A stretch of DNA of 64,000 nt from Haloplanus natans DSM 17983 (GTDB lineage Archaea; Halobacteriota; Halobacteria; Halobacteriales; Haloferacaceae). The translations under genes and the position numbers were made by a program. The notes under the pieces are model-generated. The model was not told the DNA's origin, searched no databases, and was given only the letters and a program-made list of their open reading frames with translations. This document shows, one piece after another, positions 48,538 through 56,920 of this stretch; the stretch's first letter is position 1, and each line of letters starts with the position of its first letter. Location of the stretch: the NCBI RefSeq assembly GCF_000427685.1, contig NZ_KE386573.1, positions 1,348,938 to 1,412,937 on the forward strand, given 5' to 3'.

Positions 48538-49472
48538 TCGTTGTCGGTCTCCTCCCGAATCCGCAGGTTGTATTCGCGGATCAGCTCCGCGTCTTCGAGC
48601 TGTTCGCGCTCGCTAAAGCCCGCGCGCTGGCTCTCGACGGTCTCCGGCCCGGCGAAACCGCTATCCTCGTAGGACGCCGCCGACTCCGCGTCGGTGCCGT
48701 CGCCGCTTCCCGACCCGCTGGTGTCGATGGTCGCGTTCAGGTCCTCCGATCCTTCCGGCACGTCCTCGGGGTCGCCGAGGATCGCCGAGCCGTCCTGGAG
48801 GCCGGTGTAGTCGGGGTCGGTACCGCCGGTCTGGACGCCCGACTCCGACCCGCCGAGGCCGCCGAGCGAAATGTCGACGACGGCCACCTGGATGGTCGCG
48901 ACGCTCACCGCGGTGATCAGGAGGACCGTCACCGCGACTCGCCGGAGGTCGAGGAGGCCGAGGCTCGACGCCCGCTCGAGGTCGGCGAGCACGCTCTCGT
49001 AGAGCCGGCGGGCCATCCGGGAGTGCCGGTCGGCGCGGACGGCGTCCCGTGCGGTCCGAAGCGACTCCTGGAGAGCGGGATTGGCCGCCTCGAACTGCTC
49101 GACGAGGGGGCGGTGCACCCGCAGGACCACGTCGGCGACGAAGACGACGAGGCCGACGGCGACGCCGACGACCGCCGCGCTCGACACCGTCGGCTCGGCG
49201 AGAGTCACGCCGGCCGTCTCGCGCAGGAACCGCAGGAGCGCCCGCGGGATGGGAAGCCGGGCTGGGAGCCGCGGGACGCCGCCAGCCACCGTCGCGGCGA
49301 GGTTCACGACGAGCGTCGCGAGCGTCGCGTCGATCACGGCGTAGATGGCGGCCACTTTCCAGCCCTCGCGTCGGATCTGGACGAGCGCGCGGCGGATCTT
49401 GCGCTCCTCCGTTGGCCGGTCGGGTTCGTCGTCACCGGCGTCGGAACCGCCCGGTGTCGCCGTTGCGGACAT
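48534..49472 (-). CDS. Membrane protein of the MoxR operon (DUF7502-like)
   Basis: Start at ATG 49470-49472 (MSATATPGGSDAGDDEPDRPTEERKIRRAL). 312 residues: N-terminal amphipathic segment, hydrophobic helices near 35-65, 95-125 and 180-205, and a long acidic Gly/Ser-rich exterior tail ending REYNLRIREETDNE. It is the membrane partner always found beside haloarchaeal moxR/DUF58 genes; I do not know its biochemical role. Start 2 nt after the coiled-coil gene. Confidence 0.8.
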   Translation of the reverse strand: MSATATPGGSDAGDDEPDRPTEERKIRRALVQIRREGWKVAAIYAVIDATLATLVVNLAATVAGGVPRLPARLPIPRALLRFLRETAGVTLAEPTVSSAAVVGVAVGLVVFVADVVLRVHRPLVEQFEAANPALQESLRTARDAVRADRHSRMARRLYESVLADLERASSLGLLDLRRVAVTVLLITAVSVATIQVAVVDISLGGLGGSESGVQTGGTDPDYTGLQDGSAILGDPEDVPEGSEDLNATIDTSGSGSGDGTDAESAASYEDSGFAGPETVESQRAGFSEREQLEDAELIREYNLRIREETDNE

Positions 49473-49474
49473 GG

Positions 49475-50119
49475 TCAGGCTAACTGACACCCCTGGGGCC
49501 GCTCGCTGGCGTTGAGCGCACGACACGCGTTCGCGAGCGCGTCGCGAAGGTTTCCGTTCTCGCGGCGCAGCCGTTCGTTCTCCGACCGCAGGCTCGAGAT
49601 GTCGGACTCCAGTTGCGAGATTTCGTCGTTCAACTCCTCGACGTCCTGTTGTAACTGGTCGCGCTCCTCGCGGAGGTCCTGATTGGTCGACTCCAGATCG
49701 CTGACCTCGGAGCGAAGCTCGCTGTTCCGATCCTGGAGCGTGTCGACGCGGCTTTCGAGGCTCTGGACCTGCTGGCGGGCGGCCTGCAGGTTCTCACGTG
49801 TCGACGCGAGTTCCTGCTGTGTCGAGTCCAGTTGGCTTTCGGTCTCTTCGAGGTTCTCGGAGACCTGGCTCACGTCGCTCCGGGTGGTGTCGAGGGTCTG
49901 GTTTAGCTCCCGGAGCCGCTGGCGGGCGGTCTGTAGGTCGCTTCGCGTCGACTGGAGGTCTTCGCGGAGCTGTTCGTTCTGCTGGCGAAGCTGGCTGTTT
50001 TGGGTGTCGAGTTCCTCGACCGATTCCTGATAGAACAGGGTCGCCCCGGCGGTGCCCGCGACGGACACGCAGATGAGGAGGGCGAGCGCGAGGTTAATCG
50101 AGCGACCGATGAGGCTCAT
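49475..50119 (-). CDS. Membrane-anchored long coiled-coil protein
   Basis: Start at ATG 50117-50119 (MSLIGRSINLALALLICVSVAGTAGATLFYQESVEEL). One N-terminal membrane helix (about 8-29), then a nearly unbroken coiled coil from ~32 to ~195 made of heptads rich in Leu, Gln, Glu, Arg and Asp (QLRQQNEQLREDLQSTRSDL...), and a short Cys-containing tail NACRALNASERPQGCQLA. It overlaps the VWA gene (ATGA). Probably an extracellular or cytosolic spacer/scaffold of the MoxR-VWA machine; orientation is not determined. Confidence 0.85.
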   Translation of the reverse strand: MSLIGRSINLALALLICVSVAGTAGATLFYQESVEELDTQNSQLRQQNEQLREDLQSTRSDLQTARQRLRELNQTLDTTRSDVSQVSENLEETESQLDSTQQELASTRENLQAARQQVQSLESRVDTLQDRNSELRSEVSDLESTNQDLREERDQLQQDVEELNDEISQLESDISSLRSENERLRRENGNLRDALANACRALNASERPQGCQLA

Positions 50120-52488
50120 GGGAGACCACTCTCGCTCCGTGTACGCCCGTTGTACACTTGAAGCCGCCGGACGACAACCTCCGTCACGAAGAGGAGGAGG
50201 CCGGCGAGAAGGAAAGCCCAGTCCCACGTCTGACGCACGTCGCGGACGCGCGTCGCCTGCTGGCGGGCGAACGCGGCGATTTCGGCCGCTTGCCCGCGAT
50301 CGAACTGTCGGCCGCCAGTCGCCCGCACGGCGTTGGCAAGCGCCGACGACGTGCCGAACCCGGCGTACTCGGCGGGGTAGTTCGCGGCGTACGTCGCCCC
50401 CACGACGCGCTTGAAGCCGACGCTCGTGGGCGTCACCTGCGCCCGGTAGACGCCCTCGTCGACGGCGGTGAAGGGGAGGTCGGTGTCGCTCGGCGGGCTC
50501 TCGCCGCGGTAGATGACCGTCGTCGGCTCGCCGACCCGGGTGTCCGCCACGTCGGTCACGCCGGTTGCCTTGCGCTCTGGGTCGCCGATGGCGTAGTTGA
50601 CCGACTTCGTGACCAGCAGGGAGTCGGGTTGCTGGAGCAGGCCGTCCAGTCCCCCGTCCGGTCCGTAGGCGGTGATGGTGGCGACTCGGCCGAGGCCGTA
50701 GCGCCACGAGGCGACGGCCGGCGTGCCGTCCGGGGCGGCGACGAGGAAGTTCGCCCCGGGGCGAATCGACACGTCGTTGACCCGCCCGGGGTTCGACTCC
50801 AGGGTCACGCCGCTGGTGATGAAGTTCCCGGAGTCGACGATCGTCAGCCCCTCGCCCTGGAACTGTCGGCTCCCCCCGCCGAACAGGAGGCGAAGCCGAT
50901 CCGTCTCGTCGGCGCGGAAGTAGTTACCCCCGGACTCCTCGGCGATCCGACGGAGGACGCCCTCGTTGACCTGCCGTCCGGCGCCGACGGCGACGACGCG
51001 GACGCCCTGCCGGCCGAGGGCGTCGGCGACCACCGCCGACGGGCTCTCAGTGTCGCCGCCGTCGCTGACGAGGATGATCGTCCCGCGCTGGCCGGCGAGC
51101 CTCTCAGCCGCGCCCCGCAGGCCGTTGGCGATGCTCGTCGCGCCGCCGGCCTGCAGGCGCCGGATGCTGTCCGCCACCGTCTCGCGGTTCCGGCTCAGCG
51201 GCGCCGGTTCGACGACGCTGTAGGCCTGGTAGTTGAAGCCGACGACGCCGACGGTGTTGTCGTCGTCGAGTTGCGAGAGGGCGTCGAGCGCGATGGCCTT
51301 CTGAATCCGCATCCCCGACCCCGCGCTCCCGGAGACGTCGATCAGCATGACGATCCGGGCGCTGCCGGGCGCCGACTCCCCGAACGTCACCGGAAGCGCC
51401 GCGGCGATAGAGGAGTTGGCGTACCCACCGTTCTCGAAGCTGTTCTGCCCGCCGACCATCAGGAGGCCGCCGCCGTCGATGACGAACCGCTGGAGTTCGT
51501 CGACGTTTCCGAGGTCACCCGCGGCGACGTTCTGCACCACGACCGCGTAGTACGGCGACAGGTCGTCGGGAACCGACGACGCCGTCTCCACGTCGTACAG
51601 CCGTTCCAGGTACGACTGCAGGGCGTAGTTGCCGCGGGTGACGTAGAGGATTCGCGGCTGATCGACGACGCGGACGGTCTTCAGCGCCCGGTCGTTGATC
51701 GGGTAGGCGTCGCTGCCGTCGATTTCGGCCGTGACCTCGTGACCCCCCGTCTCCTCGAACGTGTAGCTCACGGGGACGCTTCCGGTCCCGTTGTCGAGCC
51801 GTTCGGTCGTCACCGTCTCGCCGTCGACGGAGACGGTCACCTCGGTCGGGGTGTCGACCTGTACCCCCTGTACTTCCACCAGGAACCGGCTCTCGACGCC
51901 GACGCTGGCCTTGCTCGGCCCGGCGAGGGTCACGTACCGTTCGGTGCGGCTCGGCTCGGTCCTGACGGTGCTGATGGTGGCGTTGAGCGAGCGGGCGAAC
52001 TCCGCCGTCTCGGTCAGGCTCTGCCCGCCCGTCACCTGTCCGTCGGAGACGACGACGACCGAGCCGTTCTCGCGGAGGTTGGCGGCGATGCCGTCGCCGA
52101 TCCGGGAGTCCGTCCCCTGGGCGATGGTCGAGGTGGTGACCGGGACGCCCTGGTCCTCGATGGCCGTCGACAGGCTCTCGGCCACGTCGGGCGAGACGGT
52201 CGTGCTGTCCGAGCGGTCGACGAGGAGGGAGACGGTCGGGTCGCCCTGGGTCTCCATCGTGACGACGCTGAAGGGGCCGGCGGCGGCGACGACGATCAGC
52301 GTCGTGACGACGACCCGCGACGCGAGCAGGAGGCGACGGCTCCGCTTCGAGGCCGTCCCCGTCGCCCGGTAGCGGACCAGGAGGACGAACAGGACGGCCA
52401 CGACGGGCAGCGCCACGACCAGTTCCGGGCGTTCGAGCCCGATCACGGTGCCGTCCGAGAGCGTCGTCCGGATGGCGAGTGGCAACAT
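50116..52488 (-). CDS. Large VWA-domain membrane protein
   Basis: A 790-residue protein: two membrane helices at the start (about 22-42, 54-74), a first VWA-like fold (TVSLLVDRSDSTTVS), a beta-sandwich (residues ~195-270), a class I glutamine-amidotransferase-like region (LYVTRGNYALQSYLERLYDVE..., FVIDGGGLLMVGGQNSF) and a second VWA domain with an intact MIDAS (MLIDVSGSAGSGM), plus a C-terminal membrane helix. This is the architecture of large BatA/BatB-like proteins of MoxR operons, with the exterior VWA domain as client-binding part. Its ATG shares the A of the upstream TGA. Confidence 0.9.
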   Translation of the reverse strand: MLPLAIRTTLSDGTVIGLERPELVVALPVVAVLFVLLVRYRATGTASKRSRRLLLASRVVVTTLIVVAAAGPFSVVTMETQGDPTVSLLVDRSDSTTVSPDVAESLSTAIEDQGVPVTTSTIAQGTDSRIGDGIAANLRENGSVVVVSDGQVTGGQSLTETAEFARSLNATISTVRTEPSRTERYVTLAGPSKASVGVESRFLVEVQGVQVDTPTEVTVSVDGETVTTERLDNGTGSVPVSYTFEETGGHEVTAEIDGSDAYPINDRALKTVRVVDQPRILYVTRGNYALQSYLERLYDVETASSVPDDLSPYYAVVVQNVAAGDLGNVDELQRFVIDGGGLLMVGGQNSFENGGYANSSIAAALPVTFGESAPGSARIVMLIDVSGSAGSGMRIQKAIALDALSQLDDDNTVGVVGFNYQAYSVVEPAPLSRNRETVADSIRRLQAGGATSIANGLRGAAERLAGQRGTIILVSDGGDTESPSAVVADALGRQGVRVVAVGAGRQVNEGVLRRIAEESGGNYFRADETDRLRLLFGGGSRQFQGEGLTIVDSGNFITSGVTLESNPGRVNDVSIRPGANFLVAAPDGTPAVASWRYGLGRVATITAYGPDGGLDGLLQQPDSLLVTKSVNYAIGDPERKATGVTDVADTRVGEPTTVIYRGESPPSDTDLPFTAVDEGVYRAQVTPTSVGFKRVVGATYAANYPAEYAGFGTSSALANAVRATGGRQFDRGQAAEIAAFARQQATRVRDVRQTWDWAFLLAGLLLFVTEVVVRRLQVYNGRTRSESGLP

Positions 52489-54287
52489 CAGAGATCACCC
52501 CGCCGGCGAAGGTAGGCGATTTCGCCCACGGCGACCAGCAGGGCCGCGAGGGCGACGAAGGGCGTCAGCGGCCGGGGCACCCGTCGCTCCTCTTGCCGCG
52601 TGGTGACGCCGGTCCCCTCGCTCCGACTCTCGAGCGGTTCGGCGGCCACGTCGGATTCGGCCTCGCTGTAGAGCGAGACGCCGATCCGGCGGGTCTCCGT
52701 GGCGTAAAAGCCCGTTCGGTCGAGCGGGACGACGCGGGCTGAGACGGTGCCGTCGGGCGTCCCCACCCGCGTCTCGTTCGCGAACTGGAGGCGGCCGCCG
52801 GTCTCGCGGTTCAGCGTCGGAAGCGGATCGCGTCCCGCGAGGTAGAACGTCGCTCGCTTCCAGAAGACGGGATACTGGTAGTTGAACCGGAACGGATCGT
52901 CGTTCACGACGTAGCCGTAGTAGAGGACACGGCCCGGGCCGCGTTGCTGGGTCGCCACGACCGGCGTCCCGTTGCGGGTCTGGACGAGGGCCGTGCCGGC
53001 GTCGAGCGAGCCCCGAAGGTACCGCTCCGGCGGCGGGAAGTCGATGCCGCGGGTGAGGTCGTCCGTCGCCACCGGGCCGAGCGAGGGGTTGGTGCCGACG
53101 CCGGACGGCGAGAGCAAGAGGAGGTCGCCGAGGAGAGCCGGCGGCGACGACTGCGCGAGGACGCCGACGCCGCCACCCGCTTCGAGCAGGTCACGGCCGG
53201 CTTCGACGTTGCCCCGGAGGAGGCGCTCTGGGTCGAGGTTGCTGTAGAGGATCACGTCGTAGTCGCCCTCGACGGTCGTCGGCGGCTGATCGACGGTGAG
53301 ACGCACCTCGTCGACGACGGAGAGGGCGGTCGTGAGATATCGGTTCCGATCGTTGGTCAGGAGGAGCACGTCGACCGTCGGATCGGCGGGGGCGGCCAGA
53401 TACGCCGCGTCGTCGGTGGGGAAGTCGTCGCCGGGGTTCAGTTCCGCCCGTCCGCCGCCCGCCGGGACGGTAAAGGACACGCGTTCGAGGGCGCCGGGAC
53501 CGAGCGAGACGGACCGGCGCTGGTTTCCGAGCGTCACCGACCGGGTGACCCCCTCGGTCCCGAAGTTCTTCACCGACAGCGTGACGTTGCGCCCGGAGAA
53601 CGCGCGGTCGACGATGCCGACGTTCGCCGTCCCGCCGCCCGCGAACTGCCGGAGGTCGACCTGTAGGTCGCGGGCGCGAGCGGAGCGGACGGCGTCGGTC
53701 CAGCCCGCGTCGTCCGCGAAGTCGCTGAGGACGACGATCCGGGCGTTCTCGCCGGCGATGGAGGCCGCCTGTGAGATGGCGGCGCCGAGGTCGGTCGGCG
53801 CGTCGACGACGGCGAGGCCGTCGAGCGTGGCGTCGACTTCGTCGCCGCCGCCGGAGCGGAGGGCGATCCGGCTCTCAGCGCCGGCGAAGACGACGGCGTT
53901 GGTTCCGGTCGTCACCTCACGGGCGGCGGCGACGGCGGCCGAAAAGCGCGTACCACCGTCGGTTTCGACGCCCATGCTCGCGCTACCGTCGAGGACGATG
54001 ACCGTCTCCTCGACGGTCTGACTCTCGGAGACGGAGACGTAGGGGCCGGCGAGTGCGACGGCGAGGCCGACGACGACGAGCAACTGCAAGAGGAGGAGGA
54101 GACTGCGACGAAGCCGTTCGAGCAGGGGGTTCGACGCGTCCCGCTCGTCGTCGTCGAGCAGGAACCGGAGGGTGGGGAGTTCGATTCGGCGGGGGTCGGG
54201 CTGGACGAGATAGAGGACGACGATGGGGACCACGGCCAGCAGGGCGACCAACCCCAGCGGCGTGAGAAAGGCGTCCGAGAGGGCCAT
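52488..54287 (-). CDS. BatA-like VWA membrane protein
   Basis: A 599-residue protein starting MALSDAFLTPLGLVALLAVVPIVVLYLVQPDPRRIELPTLRFL, the N-terminal BatA signature; two membrane helices (about 10-28, 62-82), VWA domain with MIDAS VIVLDGSASMGVETDGG, a beta domain, a GATase-like region (RDLLEAGGGVGVLAQSSPPAL) and a C-terminal helix followed by LRRRGDL. First gene of the operon BatA-like, VWA, coiled coil, DUF7502-like, MoxR, DUF58, all overlapping or within 2 nt. Works with MoxR as a chaperone-type system for surface or redox proteins (inference from family). Confidence 0.92.
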   Translation of the reverse strand: MALSDAFLTPLGLVALLAVVPIVVLYLVQPDPRRIELPTLRFLLDDDERDASNPLLERLRRSLLLLLQLLVVVGLAVALAGPYVSVSESQTVEETVIVLDGSASMGVETDGGTRFSAAVAAAREVTTGTNAVVFAGAESRIALRSGGGDEVDATLDGLAVVDAPTDLGAAISQAASIAGENARIVVLSDFADDAGWTDAVRSARARDLQVDLRQFAGGGTANVGIVDRAFSGRNVTLSVKNFGTEGVTRSVTLGNQRRSVSLGPGALERVSFTVPAGGGRAELNPGDDFPTDDAAYLAAPADPTVDVLLLTNDRNRYLTTALSVVDEVRLTVDQPPTTVEGDYDVILYSNLDPERLLRGNVEAGRDLLEAGGGVGVLAQSSPPALLGDLLLLSPSGVGTNPSLGPVATDDLTRGIDFPPPERYLRGSLDAGTALVQTRNGTPVVATQQRGPGRVLYYGYVVNDDPFRFNYQYPVFWKRATFYLAGRDPLPTLNRETGGRLQFANETRVGTPDGTVSARVVPLDRTGFYATETRRIGVSLYSEAESDVAAEPLESRSEGTGVTTRQEERRVPRPLTPFVALAALLVAVGEIAYLRRRGDL

Positions 54288-54373
54288 ATCGGCACGTCGG
54301 CGTCGCTACCTATCGGTCTTTCGCCGGCCGCCGGCGACGGGATTGGGGATCGGCGGCGCGTCGAGGGGCAAAA

Positions 54374-54397
54374 TATCATCAACGTTTCACATTGATA
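54374..54397. promoter_or_regulatory. Dyad between the Lrp gene and the VWA operon
   Basis: TATCATCAA-N9-TTGATA: arms TATCA (54374-54378)/TGATA (54393-54397) and ATCAA/TTGAT overlap within an A+T-rich gap between divergent transcription units. It is a natural candidate site for the adjacent Lrp-family regulator. Confidence 0.45.
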
Positions 54398-54443
54398 CTG
54401 ACGCGTAGACAAACCCTTTTAGGCAGGCCCCCGACCCCGAGGT

Positions 54444-54932
54444 ATGGACGCGAAACGCGAACTGGTCGACTTGCTGCTGGAGGACGCCCGCGAGGACACG
54501 GAGACGATGGCGCGTCAGCTCGGCCGGTCGCAGGCCGAAGTCGAGGAGATGCTCGACGAACTCGAAGCCGAGGGCTCCATAGTCGGCTACCAAGCCGTCG
54601 TCGACTGGAGCAAGGTCGACGAGGACCACGTCACCGCCGAGGTCGAACTGAACCTCGAACTCGACCGTGACACGAAGTACGCGCAGGTTGCCCGACGGAT
54701 CACGAAGTTCGACGAGGTGACGGCCCTGCATCTCGTCTCCGGCGACTACGACTTCGACGTGACCGTCGAGGCCGAGTCGATGCGCGCCGTCTCCATGTTC
54801 GTCTCCGAACAGATCGCGCCGATTCCGGAGGTGACACAGACGGTGACGCACTTCGTGATGAACACGTACAAGAACCGAGGTATCGAGTTCACCGACCGCG
54901 ACGACGACGACCGGCTGTCGGTTTCGCCATGA
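54444..54932 (+). CDS. Lrp/AsnC-family transcriptional regulator
   Basis: A 162-residue Lrp protein: N-terminal winged HTH (LVDLLLEDAREDTETMARQLGRSQAEVEEMLDELEAEGSIVGY) and a C-terminal RAM domain (VTALHLVSGDYDFDVTVEAESMRAVSMFVSEQIAPIPEVTQTVTHFVM) that binds amino acids and builds octamers. The ATG is about 26 nt after CCCTTTTAGG, a TATA-like element. Overlaps the aminotransferase gene by 4 nt, so it likely regulates amino-acid transamination together with itself. Confidence 0.95.
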   Translation: MDAKRELVDLLLEDAREDTETMARQLGRSQAEVEEMLDELEAEGSIVGYQAVVDWSKVDEDHVTAEVELNLELDRDTKYAQVARRITKFDEVTALHLVSGDYDFDVTVEAESMRAVSMFVSEQIAPIPEVTQTVTHFVMNTYKNRGIEFTDRDDDDRLSVSP

Positions 54933-56068
54933 AGCTGTCGGATCGCGCGGAGTCGACACCGCCCTCCGGCATCCGTCGGTTCTTCGAACTCGCCGAGGAG
55001 ATGGACGACGTCATCTCGCTGGGCGTCGGCGAACCGGATTTCAGCGCCCCGTGGAAGGCCCGCACCGCCGCTATCCACTCCCTGGAGCGCGGGCGGACCT
55101 CCTACACCACGAATCGCGGGATGTACGACCTCCGGACCGCCATCTCCGAACACGTCACGCGGTACGACCTCGACTACGGCCCCGAGGAGGAGGTGCTGGT
55201 GACGACGGGCGCGAGCGAGGCGGTCGACCTGGCGCTCCGGGCCATCGTCGACCCCGGCGACACCGTGGCGGTCCAGTCGCCGGCGTACATCTCCTACGGA
55301 CCCGGCGTACGCTTCTCCGGCGGCGAGCCACTGCCCGTCTCTACGCGCGCGGAAAACGACTTCGTGCTCACCTACGACGACCTGGAGCGGGCCGGGGCCG
55401 CCGACGCCGAGGTGCTGATGCTCTGTTATCCGAACAACCCGACGGGCGCGACGGCCACGGAGAGCGATCTCGCGGAGATTGCGACGTTCGCCCGGGAACA
55501 CGATCTGACGGTGCTGTCAGACGAAATATACGCGGCGCTCACCTACGACGGCGACCACACTTCGATATCGACGCTACCCGGTATGCGCGAGCGAACGGTC
55601 GTCTTCAACGGCTTCTCGAAGGCCTACGCCATGACGGGGCTTCGCCTCGGCTACGCCCTCGGCCCGCCCGAGGCAATCGACGCGATGAACCGCATCCACC
55701 AGTATACGATGCTCTCGGCGCCGACGACGGCGCAGTACGCCGCCCTCGAAGCCCTGCAGTCGTGTGACGACGACGTCGAGGAGATGCACACCCAGTACGA
55801 CCGCCGGCGGCGCTTCGTCATCTCGCGCTTTCGGGACATGGGACTCGACTGCTTCGAGGCGACCGGCGCCTTCTATGCCTTCCCCGAGGCGCCGTACGAC
55901 GACGAACAGTTCGCCGAGGACCTCCTCCACGACCAGGGAGTCGCGGTGGTGCCCGGCCGGGTCTTCGGCGAGGAAGGGTACGGCCACCTTCGGGTCTCCT
56001 ACGCCACCGGGATGTCGGAGTTGAAGGAGGCGCTGAACCGGATCGAGGCGTTCCTCGACGAGCGATGA
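54929..56068 (+). CDS. Class I/II PLP aminotransferase
   Basis: A 379-residue fold-type I aminotransferase: GVGEPDFSAPWKAR, the PLP-lysine motif VVFNGFSKAYAMTGLRLGYALGP, PNNPTGATAT and, at the end, DLLHDQGVAVVPGRVFGEEGYGHLRVSYATG with the carboxylate-binding Arg. It resembles archaeal aspartate/aromatic aminotransferases (AspC subgroup Ib). Coupled to the Lrp regulator; substrate specificity is not determined. Confidence 0.95.
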   Translation: MKLSDRAESTPPSGIRRFFELAEEMDDVISLGVGEPDFSAPWKARTAAIHSLERGRTSYTTNRGMYDLRTAISEHVTRYDLDYGPEEEVLVTTGASEAVDLALRAIVDPGDTVAVQSPAYISYGPGVRFSGGEPLPVSTRAENDFVLTYDDLERAGAADAEVLMLCYPNNPTGATATESDLAEIATFAREHDLTVLSDEIYAALTYDGDHTSISTLPGMRERTVVFNGFSKAYAMTGLRLGYALGPPEAIDAMNRIHQYTMLSAPTTAQYAALEALQSCDDDVEEMHTQYDRRRRFVISRFRDMGLDCFEATGAFYAFPEAPYDDEQFAEDLLHDQGVAVVPGRVFGEEGYGHLRVSYATGMSELKEALNRIEAFLDER

Positions 56069-56141
56069 CGACGCGGTGGGAATATTACCAGTGATTCCGC
56101 GATAAGAAGTATTATTTGTGACCGTTCCCTTCGTCGAGTTG

Positions 56142-56870
56142 ATGGTTACGGGTGGTGGGATGGGACCCGACGACGACGGCGTCAGCTTCGCCCACGCCCT
56201 GGCGACGCTGAAAGAGCAGGGTAGCGCGCTCCTCGTCGTGGGGTCAGTCCCCGAAGAGATGTTCGCAGACGCGTCAGCGACGATGCTGGGCGATCCGTCC
56301 GCCGACCCCCCGCGGCGGCGTCTCGTCGTGACGCCGGAACCGAATCGATCGAGCGCGATCCGTCGGCTCCGCGAGACCGGACCGCTCTCCTCGGAGTACG
56401 CCCGGCTCGTCACGCGCGGCGAGGAGGCACGCAGCGCCGCGGCCACCGAACGGTTGCTCGATCAGGCCAGACCACGAACGCACGTGATCGACGGATCGAT
56501 CCGCGATCTCGGCACCACGATCGGCGAGGTGATAGAGGAGTTCGACCTGTTCGCGGGCGGCCTCGACGCCGCCGAATTCCGGATGGCGTTCGACTGCCTG
56601 CCGACGCTCCTGTCGGCGTACGGCCGGGAGACGGCGTTCAGATTCCTGCACGCCGTCGTGGCACAGGCCCGCGCGGTGTCCGGACTCGTCCACTTCCGGC
56701 TCCCACGGCCGTTCGACTCCGAACTCGTCCGCCTGTTTCGGCCGCTGTTCGACGCGACGGTCGAACTCCGGATCGATGGCGAGAGCCTGGATCAACGGTG
56801 GCACTTCCGGGATCGGGAGCTCACGTCCGATTGGCTGCCGATCGATCGTCCGTCGGGACGGTCGGAATGA
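56142..56870 (+). CDS. DUF7504/MEDS-like protein (degenerate RecA-type fold)
   Basis: Start at ATG 56142, about 30 nt after the TATA-like TATTATTT (56108-56115), as for leaderless genes; GTG 56118 and ATG 56160 are alternatives. ~242 residues: FAHALATLKEQGSALLVVGSVPEEMFADASATMLGD, RRRLVVTPEPNRSSAIRRL, and IGEVIEEFDLFAGGLDAAEFRMAFDCLPTLLSAYGRETAFRFLHAVVAQARAVSGLVHFRLP match haloarchaeal DUF7504-type proteins, which look like ATP-binding-site-less RecA/MEDS folds. Role unknown; it precedes the CHAT gene by 50 nt in the same direction and may belong to that system. Confidence 0.75.
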   Translation: MVTGGGMGPDDDGVSFAHALATLKEQGSALLVVGSVPEEMFADASATMLGDPSADPPRRRLVVTPEPNRSSAIRRLRETGPLSSEYARLVTRGEEARSAAATERLLDQARPRTHVIDGSIRDLGTTIGEVIEEFDLFAGGLDAAEFRMAFDCLPTLLSAYGRETAFRFLHAVVAQARAVSGLVHFRLPRPFDSELVRLFRPLFDATVELRIDGESLDQRWHFRDRELTSDWLPIDRPSGRSE

Positions 56871-56920
56871 CAGTGAAACAACAATATCCTTTTGTGACCG
56901 ACGACTGACTTACACACACG

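Noticed and set aside
50158-52515. A 785-codon open frame antisense to the large VWA gene
   Set aside because: Shadow of a biased codon pattern; no recognisable domain, and the minus-strand product has clear VWA and membrane features.
54414-54423. CCTTTTAGG before the Lrp gene as another iron box
   Set aside because: Only one half of the dyad is present; it fits a TATA element better.
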